Positions 8,305 through 16,573 of a stretch of 43,062 bases of DNA are shown piece after piece. Numbering within the stretch: the first letter of the stretch is position 1; each line of letters opens with the position of its first letter. Source of the stretch: JAFLCA01 sp041907145 (GTDB lineage: Bacteria; Bdellovibrionota_C; UBA2361; JAFLCA01); assembly GCA_041907145.1 (NCBI GenBank), contig JAYRHW010000101.1, positions 1-43,062 on the forward strand, read 5' to 3'. Made by a program: the position numbers and the translations under genes. The notes below the pieces were generated by a model. The model saw only the letters and a list, made by a program, of their open reading frames with translations, did no database searches and was not told the origin of the DNA.

Positions 8305-8706
8305 ATGACATCTCGAATTGCTGATGCCCGCGGTGCTGCTGTTCTCGAGACGGCCATAGTATTGCCGCTGCTGGTGACTATGTTGTTCGGCATCATCCAA
8401 TTCGGGCAGCTTCTCGGCGCGCATATTGCGCTTAGAACTGCTGCAGCAACAGCTGCGCGGGCTGTGGTGGTAAACGCGAGCGTTAACCAGACATCGGCCT
8501 GGAACTATGCCAGAAGTGCTATGGTTTATCCGCTCAATCCCAATTCCCTGACCTTGGCCCAAGTTCAGGTCACGCCGAGAACCTTCGGGACGGTGACAGG
8601 GGCAACGGTAGACCTGACCTATAGCTTCCCTTTGCTGATCTCTTTCGTTGTTCCGGGCAGCAGCGGAGGATCCTTTACGATTCGGGCAAGTGCAACTTTC
8701 GGATGA
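8305..8706 (+). CDS. tadE: TadE-like pseudopilin
   Basis: This 133-residue protein begins with a short polar leader, then RGAAVLETAIVLPLLVTML at 9-27 inside a hydrophobic segment that continues to about 38. The glycine before AAVLE and the glutamate at 15 match the prepilin-like processing site of TadE proteins. The rest is a soluble periplasmic region with no known catalytic motif. TadE acts as a minor pseudopilin in Flp pilus assembly. It sits 14 nt after cpaB and 6 nt before the tadG-like gene, in a tight operon. Confidence 0.85.
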   Translation: MTSRIADARGAAVLETAIVLPLLVTMLFGIIQFGQLLGAHIALRTAAATAARAVVVNASVNQTSAWNYARSAMVYPLNPNSLTLAQVQVTPRTFGTVTGATVDLTYSFPLLISFVVPGSSGGSFTIRASATFG

Positions 8707-8712
8707 GGCGCT

Positions 8713-9678
8713 ATGACTACCTCTGGTGATTCTTGGCGCTCTGAGCGTGGCGTTATTTTCGTTCTCGTTGCGATGCTGCTCTTTGTAATCTTTGGATTTG
8801 CGGCATTCACCGTCGATGCTGGTCAGGCCATGGACGAGGCTCGCCGCTTGCAGATTGCTGCCGATGCGGGATCCATTTCAGCGTCGAGGTTGCTTGCAGC
8901 ATCGGCGACTCCTGGCGCAACGATTTCTTCCGTGACCTCGCGCGCATGTTCGATTGCAAATTTTAACGGGCTTCAGAACTCCGATGTACTTTCGGTTGAG
9001 TGCGGGCGATATGTATCTAATGCCTTTACCACGACTTGTACCGGGAGTTGTGGCAGTTCGCCCAGTTGTAATTGTTTTCCAACTTCCGGCACAAATTCTG
9101 TCCGCGTAACGACCCGCAAGCCCGTGCTTACCACTTTTGGTAGGCTGTTTAAGGTCAACTCGATAGTTCCTTCGATGCAGGCGGTGTCCCTGGTCGCGTC
9201 TGCGCCCACGGGATGTCTGCGTCCATTTGGAGTAGAAACTGCCGTATTGTGGAATCCCCAGGTGCAAGTTGGAGCTACCTTTTCGGTCGGTTCGGGAGCA
9301 CCCGGAAACTGGGGCAAGCTTAATATCGGCCAGGGCAATCAGCAGCAGGCTTGGGTCGCCAGCATGGCTAGCGGCGATTGCTCCTCGACAATCTCCGTCA
9401 ATCAAGCTGTCCCTTACATTTCCGGTAACGCAGGGACCGTTGGGCAGGGTTTTGTTCCCTTGGTTAACCAACAGTTTCGCATCGCTCGCACCTCTAACTT
9501 CCCGAACGGTCAAAGTGGCGGCGGTAATATTACCGTGCTTGAGTTCCTGCTCGTCACTTATTTAGGTGACAACCAACAAAATGGTAACGGCTGGACTGGA
9601 TATCTGCGCCTCGACGGCCGTAACGCTTCTTTGCCTTCTGGCGGAGGCTCTAGCTCAGACCCCAGCCTGGTACGCTAG
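8713..9678 (+). CDS. tadG: TadG-like pseudopilin (Tad domain protein)
   Basis: This 321-residue protein has one N-terminal membrane segment at about 14-36, and right after it the Tad signature VDAGQAMDEARRLQIAADAG at 34-53. Members are membrane-anchored with a large exported domain. Full TadG proteins are often longer and carry a von Willebrand A domain, and no such motif is seen here. Two close cysteine pairs (CTGSCGSSPSCNC near 109-121) could form disulfides. It is the last gene of the visible pilus operon, and a hairpin follows before acvB. Confidence 0.75.
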   Translation: MTTSGDSWRSERGVIFVLVAMLLFVIFGFAAFTVDAGQAMDEARRLQIAADAGSISASRLLAASATPGATISSVTSRACSIANFNGLQNSDVLSVECGRYVSNAFTTTCTGSCGSSPSCNCFPTSGTNSVRVTTRKPVLTTFGRLFKVNSIVPSMQAVSLVASAPTGCLRPFGVETAVLWNPQVQVGATFSVGSGAPGNWGKLNIGQGNQQQAWVASMASGDCSSTISVNQAVPYISGNAGTVGQGFVPLVNQQFRIARTSNFPNGQSGGGNITVLEFLLVTYLGDNQQNGNGWTGYLRLDGRNASLPSGGGSSSDPSLVR

Positions 9679-9723
9679 GGGCAGATGCTCCACGAAATAC
9701 GACACCCCCTTGGGCTTCGTGCT

Positions 9724-9783
9724 CGCTAGGCTGGTGCTATTGTTTCCCTTACCGAAGCTTGTCATCATTTGCGCTAGGCTGGT
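9724..9783 (+). repeat. direct repeat CGCTAGGCTGGT
   Basis: Two exact 12-base copies lie at 9724-9735 and 9772-9783, with 36 nt between them. A partial copy, CTGGTACGCTAGG, covers the stop codon of the tadG-like gene at about 9667-9679. The second copy forms the left arm of the hairpin before acvB. The series suggests local duplication of the 3' end of the upstream gene. Confidence 0.5.
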
Positions 9784-9812
9784 TTAGCCCTTTGGCACCG
9801 GCCTTAGATTTT
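9774..9812 (+). terminator. terminator-like hairpin before acvB
   Basis: CTAGGCTGG (9774-9782) pairs with CCGGCCTTAG (9798-9807) with one bulge and one G-U, and four T follow at 9809-9812. It would end the pilus operon. The acvB start codon is only 3 nt further on and has no clear ribosome binding site, so the hairpin could also influence acvB expression. Confidence 0.4.
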
Positions 9813-9814
9813 AT

Positions 9815-11212
9815 ATGCGCGCTATTTCTAAAGTTCTACTCCCGGTACTTGGTACAATTCTAATTTCCGCGCTGGGCGCTGCAGCATTTCTTTGGTTCAG
9901 AACTTCCCAGAGTATTCATTCTATAACGATTTCCACCTCCCGGTTCGGCGATGTGCGTTTGCTCAAGCCCACGGAAGGCGCGCAGGGCTTTGTGCTCTAT
10001 ATTGCCGATTGGTCTGCTGACTCCGAAGCCTTGCCCGCCATGGCAGAAACTCTTACACAACTTGGATTTTCCGTTGGCTTAGTGGATACCGAGCGGTATC
10101 AGGAGGCGCTTAAAGATAATGACGACGACTGCACCTTATTTTCCGGCGAGTTGAATCGCCTGTCGCAAGTCCTGCAGAAGAATGCGGGGTTGCCTCGGCT
10201 CTTTCAGCCGCTAATCGGCGGTGAGTTTGCCGGGGCGGCCATTGCCATGAGTGCTCTGGCTCAGTCTCCGCAGGACTTCAAGGGAGCGCTGCTGCTTAAT
10301 TTCTGCCCTCAACTTACTCTTAGCAAGCCGCTCTGTCCTGAGGATGGACTTTCTTCCAAGGGTGCTCAAATTGACCCGCCCCAGCACTTAACTCGTCCCG
10401 TGTTCTTGTGGAATGAGCCCAATGGCTCATGCACGCGAGAAAGCTGGGAAACATTCATTGCGCCCATCGCTCATGCGTCGATAAAGGAAAAGCCGTTTGT
10501 ACCTTCGGAGCTCGCTCGATTTATACGCGGAGCCAGCTTCCTTGAGAACAATCAAACCGTGGGTTCGATCGCAGAGTTGCCGGTCATCGACTTGTTTCCC
10601 TCTGGTGACATGGGAGAGGACCTCGTCATCTTCCTCTCTGGAGATGGGGGATGGGCGACTATCGACAAGGAAATCGGCGAAGTTTTGCGTAAAAGGGGCA
10701 TCACGGTAGTTGGCTTTGATACACTGAGATATTTCTGGAAGCGGAGAACCGCGGAACAAACAGCCGTGGATTTGGAGCGGATAATCGAGCACTATCGTGC
10801 AAAGCACTCCTTCAAGCGGGTGTCTTTGATTGGTTTTAGTTTTGGTGCCGATGTGCTCCCAGCCCTGGTTAATCTGCTCGATGAAGAAACTCGTTCGTCG
10901 TTGCAGCGGGTAGTTCTTCTCAACCCTGGCTTGACCTATGACTTTGAGGTGAACCTTAGCGACTGGCTCAATATGGTGCCGCAGGCTAACCGCCGTCGCA
11001 TCGCCGACGATCTAAGCGGCCTTCCCGGTCAAAAATTGGTTTGTATCTTTACCTCTGACGAGCGGGAGGAGTCGGTCTGTCCGAGTTTAAGGAAGGGTGC
11101 TGGCAAGGTCTTGGAGCTGGCCGGCGACCATCACTTCGATGGCGACTACAGCGATGTCGCTGACAAGATCATTGGATTGATAGGTAACGATGGAAGTGCC
11201 GGTACAAAATAG
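9815..11212 (+). CDS. acvB: AcvB/VirJ family lysyl-PG hydrolase candidate
   Basis: This 465-residue protein has an N-terminal signal anchor (about 6-28) and two VirJ-like parts. The C-terminal half carries LVIFLSGDGGW at 270-280, the nucleophile elbow GFSFG at 340-344 (Ser342), an acidic residue at D415 and GDHHFDGDY at 437-445 (His440), i.e. an alpha/beta-hydrolase triad. AcvB of Agrobacterium and its Rhizobium relatives is periplasmic and removes the aminoacyl group from lysyl-phosphatidylglycerol. The full-length, two-part form matches AcvB rather than the shorter VirJ. Its 3' end overlaps mprF by 23 nt, which strongly supports a shared role in membrane-lipid charge control. Confidence 0.85.
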   Translation: MRAISKVLLPVLGTILISALGAAAFLWFRTSQSIHSITISTSRFGDVRLLKPTEGAQGFVLYIADWSADSEALPAMAETLTQLGFSVGLVDTERYQEALKDNDDDCTLFSGELNRLSQVLQKNAGLPRLFQPLIGGEFAGAAIAMSALAQSPQDFKGALLLNFCPQLTLSKPLCPEDGLSSKGAQIDPPQHLTRPVFLWNEPNGSCTRESWETFIAPIAHASIKEKPFVPSELARFIRGASFLENNQTVGSIAELPVIDLFPSGDMGEDLVIFLSGDGGWATIDKEIGEVLRKRGITVVGFDTLRYFWKRRTAEQTAVDLERIIEHYRAKHSFKRVSLIGFSFGADVLPALVNLLDEETRSSLQRVVLLNPGLTYDFEVNLSDWLNMVPQANRRRIADDLSGLPGQKLVCIFTSDEREESVCPSLRKGAGKVLELAGDHHFDGDYSDVADKIIGLIGNDGSAGTK

Positions 11213-13793
11213 CCCGACCCTTGAAGCCGCGGGGCATGATTCGATCATCCGGCGCTGGGTAGCTCGCCTTGCAGTGGTGGCTTTGTTTGTTTGTGCCCTC
11301 GTTATTCTGCGCGATTTGCTGCGGCACTATCATTATCATGAGATCGCGGAGGAGATGCGCCATATCCCGCATGCACGGCTCATGTGGGCCTGTGTCTTTT
11401 GCCTGCTGAATTACATCGTCCTTACCTTCTACGATACGCTCGCGAACCTCTATGTCGGGAAGGATCTGCCCTATCGTCGAACAGCGCTCACCGCGTTTAT
11501 TAGTTACACGTTCAGTCAAAATCTTGGCTTTGCGCTTCTGAGCGGCGGAGCCGTACGATATCGGCTCTATACAGCCTGGGGCTTCTCCTCCTCGGATGTT
11601 GCAAAAGTAATTGCCTTTACCGGACTTAATTTTTGGCTCGGACTTTTTAGTCTCGTTGGAATCGCGTGCTTCCTCGATCCTCACATGATGCTTAATGTGG
11701 GGCATCTACACGGCGTTGTATCCTCCTATCTGATCGGTACCGCGTGCTTGGGCGCAGTGTTGGTTTATCTGTTGGGGTGCATGCGAGGAAGCGGCAACGT
11801 GACTCTTTGGGGATTCGAGCTCCCCATGCCCAGTTTGCCGCTGGCGTCGGCCGCATTGCTTGTCGCCTGCGTTGATTGGCTCCTGGCTGCTACCACGCTT
11901 TACTCCTTGTTGCCGAGCTCCGTTGCCTTCCTAGATTTTGCATCGGCCTATTTCGTGGCGCAGGCCCTCGGTGTGGTAAGTCATGTTCCGGGAGGGCTCG
12001 GCGTTTTCGAGGCCATTATGCTGATGCTCTTTGCGTCCGCAGCCTCGGGCCGTCTGTTAGTTGGCGCGCTCATCTTGTATCGACTCATTTACTACGTCAT
12101 CCCGTTCCTCTTTGGTGCTGCGGCGTTCTTGCTCTATGAGCTACGCCGACAGGGCTTTGGCGCCAAGTTAAGGCAAGTCAATGCCCCGTTTGAGGCGTTA
12201 CTCAAGGGGATTGTGCCGCCCCTGATTAGTATCGCGGTATTCGTGGCTGGCTGTGTCCTGCTCATTTCTGGGGCCACGCCCGCAATGCATGAGCGCGTCT
12301 CGTTGCTCTCGGTGTTCATTCCGCTGCCGTTGCTGGAGCTCTCCCACTTCATGGGGAGTGTCATTGGATTGCTGCTTCTCTTTCTGGCCTGGAGCATTCA
12401 AAAGCGAATTCGTCAGGCCTATATGGTGACGCTCGCGGCCCTGCTTGCCGGAGCTTTGGCCTCCGTGTTTAAGGGAGGGGATTTTGAAGAAGCCGTGTGG
12501 ATGATTGGTACGCTCTTTTTACTGCTGCCCTGTCGACGCTACTTCTATCGAAAGGCTGCTCTCACCTCAGGTTTTAGCTGGGTGACTTTTGGCGTGATCC
12601 TTACGACTCTAGCTACGGTTACCTGGGTGGGCTTGTTTTCATTCAAGCATGTGGCCTACGACAACGATCTGTGGTGGCGCTTCACTTTTGAAGGGGACGC
12701 GCCGCGCTTTTTGCGTGCCAGTCTTGGAGTCTCACTGTTGGTTGCTTGCGCTGGCCTGTGGTGGCTGCTCCGGCCGGCACGGGCCCTCCAGGACCTTCTC
12801 CCCAGCATCTATGATTTGGAGATTGCCAAGAAGCTGCTCCCCCAGAGCAGTATGTCCCTTGCCTGCTTGGCTCTCGTTGGTGACAAGGCCCTGCTCTTTA
12901 ACTCGGAGAAAACGGCTTTTCTCATGTATCGTCGCTCAGGAAGGAGCTTTATTGCTCTCGGGGATCCAATTGGCAACGAGGATGAGCGCAAGGAATTGAT
13001 CTGGCAGTTTCGAGATCTCTGCGATCGCTCGGATTCCTATTGTGTATTCTATCAAATACCAATCGAATCCTTGCCGATGTATCTGGACTTAGGTTTGCTT
13101 CCGCACAAACTAGGGGAGGAGGCGGTGGTTCATCTCTCCGAGTTTACCCTTGAAGGGGGGAAGGCGAAGGGACTTCGCTACACGGTGAGCAGAATCGAGC
13201 GCGAGGGATATCGCTTCGTGACGCATTCGGCGCAGGAGGCGCTCGCACTACTTCCGCAGCTTGAAGGAGTATCCGATAGCTGGTTGGAGGCTAAAAATAC
13301 CCGCGAGAAGGGCTTTTCGGTGGGAAACTTCAATCAGCATTACCTCTCACAATTTCCTATCGCCTGCATCGAGCGGGAAGGGAAGGTCGTGGCTTTTGCC
13401 AATATTATTGCCACGCACAATAAGTCGGAAGCAGCCATCGATCTCATGCGATACTCGACTGATGCGCCGGATGGGTGCATGGAGTATTTGTTCATAAAAC
13501 TCTTACTGTTTGCCAAAGAGCAGAGTTATCTAACCTTCAATTTGGGCATGGCCCCATTGTCAGGACTGGAAGCGCATCGACTAGCCCCGCTTTGGAACAA
13601 ATTCGGAAAACTTTTGTATGACCGAGGCGAGTATTTCTATAACTTTGAAGGATTACGTCAGTTCAAAGAGAAGTTTCATCCGGAGTGGCAGCCGCGATAT
13701 TTAGTCTCTCCCGGTGGGCTTGCCTTGCCTCGTGTCCTAGCCGCGGTGACGACGCTGATATCGGGCGGATGGCGCGGGGTCTTTGCCAAGTAG
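11190..13793 (+). CDS. mprF: bifunctional aminoacyl-phosphatidylglycerol synthase/flippase
   Basis: This 867-residue protein has an N-terminal multi-spanning flippase domain to about 535 (many hydrophobic helices, with the motif SYTFSQNLGFALLSGGAVRY typical of UPF0104), and a cytosolic DUF2156/GNAT-fold transferase domain from about 543. C-terminal landmarks are FIALGDPIG, DLMRYSTDAPDGCMEYLF and NLGMAPLSGL, as in MprF. It transfers lysine or alanine from aminoacyl-tRNA to phosphatidylglycerol and flips the product, lowering negative surface charge. The amino acid cannot be told from sequence alone. It overlaps acvB by 23 nt in another frame. In rhizobia the homologue lpiA also pairs with acvB. 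Confidence 0.9.
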   Translation: MEVPVQNSPTLEAAGHDSIIRRWVARLAVVALFVCALVILRDLLRHYHYHEIAEEMRHIPHARLMWACVFCLLNYIVLTFYDTLANLYVGKDLPYRRTALTAFISYTFSQNLGFALLSGGAVRYRLYTAWGFSSSDVAKVIAFTGLNFWLGLFSLVGIACFLDPHMMLNVGHLHGVVSSYLIGTACLGAVLVYLLGCMRGSGNVTLWGFELPMPSLPLASAALLVACVDWLLAATTLYSLLPSSVAFLDFASAYFVAQALGVVSHVPGGLGVFEAIMLMLFASAASGRLLVGALILYRLIYYVIPFLFGAAAFLLYELRRQGFGAKLRQVNAPFEALLKGIVPPLISIAVFVAGCVLLISGATPAMHERVSLLSVFIPLPLLELSHFMGSVIGLLLLFLAWSIQKRIRQAYMVTLAALLAGALASVFKGGDFEEAVWMIGTLFLLLPCRRYFYRKAALTSGFSWVTFGVILTTLATVTWVGLFSFKHVAYDNDLWWRFTFEGDAPRFLRASLGVSLLVACAGLWWLLRPARALQDLLPSIYDLEIAKKLLPQSSMSLACLALVGDKALLFNSEKTAFLMYRRSGRSFIALGDPIGNEDERKELIWQFRDLCDRSDSYCVFYQIPIESLPMYLDLGLLPHKLGEEAVVHLSEFTLEGGKAKGLRYTVSRIEREGYRFVTHSAQEALALLPQLEGVSDSWLEAKNTREKGFSVGNFNQHYLSQFPIACIEREGKVVAFANIIATHNKSEAAIDLMRYSTDAPDGCMEYLFIKLLLFAKEQSYLTFNLGMAPLSGLEAHRLAPLWNKFGKLLYDRGEYFYNFEGLRQFKEKFHPEWQPRYLVSPGGLALPRVLAAVTTLISGGWRGVFAK

Positions 13794-13853
13794 TGCTGGC
13801 GCGTCAGTGGACTCGAATACTGGGTCAGGGGCCAGGCCCGTTGGCCCAAAACC

Positions 13854-13864
13854 GGGACAGTCCC
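13854..13864. repeat. REP-like palindrome core GGGACAGTCCC
   Basis: GGGACAGTCCC sits in the 161-bp gap after mprF. The same core, in the form GGGACTGTCCC, occurs twice at 28236-28246 and 28258-28268. The gap shows nothing else except a GC-rich run before the palindrome. A dispersed intergenic REP family is the likely explanation. Confidence 0.45.
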
Positions 13865-13954
13865 AGTTATTGCGTGGGTAAGATGTTGATATCATTGTCG
13901 ATTGCCCGGCGCTTAGTCCGCACAGCTCAGGGAAAAGCGGCCATAACGTAGGGT

Positions 13955-15418
13955 ATGCGTAGTCCTAACGCACAGCCCAATTCAAGCACTCCCGTCGAGG
14001 GAGCGGGGGCCCCTCTGTCTGCGGAGTCGCTACGGGGCAGTCCCCTCCCGACGGTCTCAACTCCCGCTCTTGTGCAGAATTCCTTGGAGCTTGCTCCCGG
14101 AAAGCGCATGAGCCTGGGAACTATTTCTGAAGCAATCGATTTGGAACGCGGGAGGATCGAGGCGGATTATTGCCAGTCCAATGGATTACCGCTTGGAGAA
14201 AGCTTCACGGTGCATGGGGCACGCGGAGCTACTCGCGCCAGTCTGGAAATTGTGAAACTTCTTAGTGGAAGTATCGTTCACAATATTACCTTCGAGCTCC
14301 CGGGAACCCCCAAGGCCAGAGGCCCAGCACAGGGCGAGCCTAACCTTAGAACGGCGACACTGTTCTTTCCTTCGCAAGCCGTACTCGATCCGCTCGCCGC
14401 ACTCCAGTACCGGCTTCAAGCCCCCGAATCCGGCCATGCGAGAGAGAGTTATGATTTAAGGCAACTCTGCGATCCTTCAGGGGCGCCGCTTGCAACGAAT
14501 TTACTAAATGTCATGGAAAGCTCCGCTGCGCGTTGGCGGGACATATTCCCTAAGGGCCAGCGACCTGAGCGCCTACAGGTAGGGGTGCAGGCCCTTGATG
14601 GCGGAGCCGATCAGCTTACCTTCTCGATAACTACCAAGGAACGTCTCGGATTACGGAGTAAGGAAATCAGCTTCATTGTGGCTGAAAACCGGCTATTTAC
14701 TGAGGCAGAGCACAAAGCGCTCCAGTCCGTGTATTCGGACTTGCCGAGCGGGATATCCAAGGAATATTTTCAGTGGTTCCGTGAACAGCAGTTTCTTGCC
14801 TGGCTGTGGCGGAAATATGTCGAACCAGGCGGCAGCTCCCATCTCAGCGCTCAAGGAACGGAAGCGCTAGAGAGGCTGGGGCTTGAGTCGGTATTCCACA
14901 CAGCCAATGGGTTGGCTTCGCAAGATGAACGATCGTTTATTTTCGCTTCTCGCATGACTCAGCAAGTTTTACGAAACTTGGCTGCGCTTGGAACTGAGGC
15001 AATTGATCAGATGTCCGCCGTGGGGGAGAAGATGCTTGTCTGCGGAGTCGCCCTCGATAGAGGTGAATTTACCGCGGAGAATTTGGCGCATGGCGTACCC
15101 TGTCTTGGCTCCGATCCCGCCCGGCTTGGTCGTGGGCTTGTCTTAACGGCGGCAAATCTGCACCACGAAGGTTGGATGGAGACCATGCGCTGGATGAATT
15201 CACAGGGAGCCGCGGAGCTTGCCATGCCGCAGCGTAAGGAACAGCAGCCTTACGATCCTGCGGTAATCAGCGACTATTGGATTCGGGACTGCGGAAATAT
15301 TTACGCACTCAGCTTTCTGCTTGGCAGTATGACTGAGGCTTCGCGCGCGGTACTCAAGGAAAATGCCTCCACCAAGACTCTAGCGAGACTTCAGCGCGAT
15401 TCCTCAGGAATTGCCTAA
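13955..15418 (+). CDS. unrecognised 487-residue protein
   Basis: No family is recognised. The N-terminal 45 residues are rich in Pro, Ser and Ala and probably disordered. The rest is an alternation of strands and helices, with blocks such as SFTVHGARGATRASLEIVKL near 88-107 and YFQWFREQQFLAWLWRKYVE near 270-289, and a C-terminal helix-rich part. No signal peptide or membrane segment is seen, so it is probably cytosolic. The start at 13955 follows a weak GGG; an internal ATG at 14108 would remove the disordered part. It stands alone between mprF and another orphan gene. Codon use resembles its neighbours, so it looks native rather than recently acquired. Confidence 0.75.
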   Translation: MRSPNAQPNSSTPVEGAGAPLSAESLRGSPLPTVSTPALVQNSLELAPGKRMSLGTISEAIDLERGRIEADYCQSNGLPLGESFTVHGARGATRASLEIVKLLSGSIVHNITFELPGTPKARGPAQGEPNLRTATLFFPSQAVLDPLAALQYRLQAPESGHARESYDLRQLCDPSGAPLATNLLNVMESSAARWRDIFPKGQRPERLQVGVQALDGGADQLTFSITTKERLGLRSKEISFIVAENRLFTEAEHKALQSVYSDLPSGISKEYFQWFREQQFLAWLWRKYVEPGGSSHLSAQGTEALERLGLESVFHTANGLASQDERSFIFASRMTQQVLRNLAALGTEAIDQMSAVGEKMLVCGVALDRGEFTAENLAHGVPCLGSDPARLGRGLVLTAANLHHEGWMETMRWMNSQGAAELAMPQRKEQQPYDPAVISDYWIRDCGNIYALSFLLGSMTEASRAVLKENASTKTLARLQRDSSGIA

Positions 15419-15552
15419 TCTCTTGTAATTACAGCAAAATTGGCCCTGCTGGGCGGCTGCACTGTTTGAGTAGCAGTCTTGCTCAATGATACACTGGGTG
15501 GCTTTCGCTCATTTAAAATTTCTTTTGGTAACTGTGTCGGGAAATAAGGTTT

Positions 15553-15606
15553 TCTCCGGCTGTCTCTAGAGTTCATTCTCAGTGAACTCTCGGGACAGTC
15601 GGGAGT
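15553..15606 (+). promoter_or_regulatory. long leader hairpin
   Basis: An outer stem (15554-15564 with 15594-15605, one bulge and one G-U) is followed by a 3x3 internal loop and an inner stem AGAGTTCA (15568-15575) with TGAACTCT (15583-15590) around a 7-base loop. That gives about 19 pairs in 54 nt. It ends 66 nt before the start at 15672. Only TGTTT follows, so it is either a weak terminator of the upstream gene or a leader structure of the next one. Confidence 0.4.
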
Positions 15607-15671
15607 GTTTCCCAAGAATTGTCCTGGTGCCCGTTCCAAAAACGCAGGCAGTTCGCATAAGGAGTGGTTTC

Positions 15672-16343
15672 ATGAACCGCTCGAAGATGGGTTGGGATCA
15701 GTTCAGTTCGGTGGTCGGGGCCATGTCGCAGGACAGGGCTCGAGACGTCGGCAACTCCGCGCTCTCCTGGAATGAGATCGTGGAGCAGTACGACTTCCTT
15801 CCGCTGGCCCGTGATGGACAGTGGACGACGGCGGCCTTGATCCTCAAGGGCCAGGAGCCGGAGTATCTGGAGACTGAAAGCGGCAACGTTCTGCGCGCGC
15901 CGGTCATTCAGATCAACGTCAGCAAGGGCAAGGCGGCCTTCTACCTCGTGGTGCCGGATGTCTTCGCCCGTGGCGCGCATCAGTCCAATTTCGGCGCGCC
16001 GTTCCTGTACCCTGAGCCTGAAGCCGGTGTGCCAGTGCCCACGGCCTTGCCCTGCTATACCCCCGCAGGCAAGCCCGTCGACCTCAGCACTCTGGTGATT
16101 ACCGGCGTCATCCTCAAGGATCGCGAGGGGACGCTGGGCACGATCGTCAAGCGCACGAACCTCACCAACCTGCGGGAAAATCTGCAGGCTGATGGTTCTA
16201 TGGTGGTCGACGGTCAGACGTTCTGGCTCTACGGACTCTTCGCGAAGGATGTGAACCGAGTGGCGCCCAATCGTGTCGACGCGTACTTCTCCCTCGAGAA
16301 GCCCACGGCGGTCATGATGATCGAGTTGGCGCAGGCGATGTGA
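15672..16343 (+). CDS. unrecognised 223-residue protein, GC3-rich
   Basis: The start at 15672 is chosen because AAGGAGTGG at 15658-15666 is a strong ribosome binding site 5 nt upstream; the frame is open further 5' to 15582. The protein has no signal peptide, membrane segment or recognised motif. It looks like a compact beta-rich cytosolic domain (VIQINVSKGKAAFYLVVP near 78-95, LVITGVILKDREG near 142-154). Codons end mostly in G or C, unlike the mixed third positions of its neighbours, suggesting high expression or foreign origin. A long hairpin precedes it and a perfect 8-bp hairpin follows it, so it is probably a single-gene transcript. Confidence 0.72.
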   Translation: MNRSKMGWDQFSSVVGAMSQDRARDVGNSALSWNEIVEQYDFLPLARDGQWTTAALILKGQEPEYLETESGNVLRAPVIQINVSKGKAAFYLVVPDVFARGAHQSNFGAPFLYPEPEAGVPVPTALPCYTPAGKPVDLSTLVITGVILKDREGTLGTIVKRTNLTNLRENLQADGSMVVDGQTFWLYGLFAKDVNRVAPNRVDAYFSLEKPTAVMMIELAQAM

Positions 16344-16379
16344 GCAGCATCAAGGCGAATGACACTTCTCCATGAGCGA

Positions 16380-16401
16380 TCAATGGCATTGCGGCCATTG
16401 A
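16380..16401. terminator. hairpin between convergent genes
   Basis: TCAATGGC (16380-16387) pairs perfectly with GCCATTGA (16394-16401) around a six-base loop. It lies between the ends of the convergent orphan gene (stop 16343) and paaZ (stop 16574). No T-run follows on either strand, so termination efficiency is doubtful. The remaining 230 bp of the gap show no gene. Confidence 0.3.
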
Positions 16402-16573
16402 CTAAAACACTCATCAGAAGCTGACATTCGAATGAACTAAATCCGGTGAATTGGCGTCACCGTGATTTGCTCTCTCGCCTACGATGGTCAAAGGCATGAA
16501 AAATTGGTTTCATGTCCCGACACAGTACCGACCTTTGCAGTACAATCCTCTATCCGGGAGCCTTCCGGCACCG

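Noticed and set aside
15582..15671. Upstream extension of the orphan gene at 15672
   Set aside because: The extension runs through a stable hairpin; AAGGAG is placed for the ATG at 15672.
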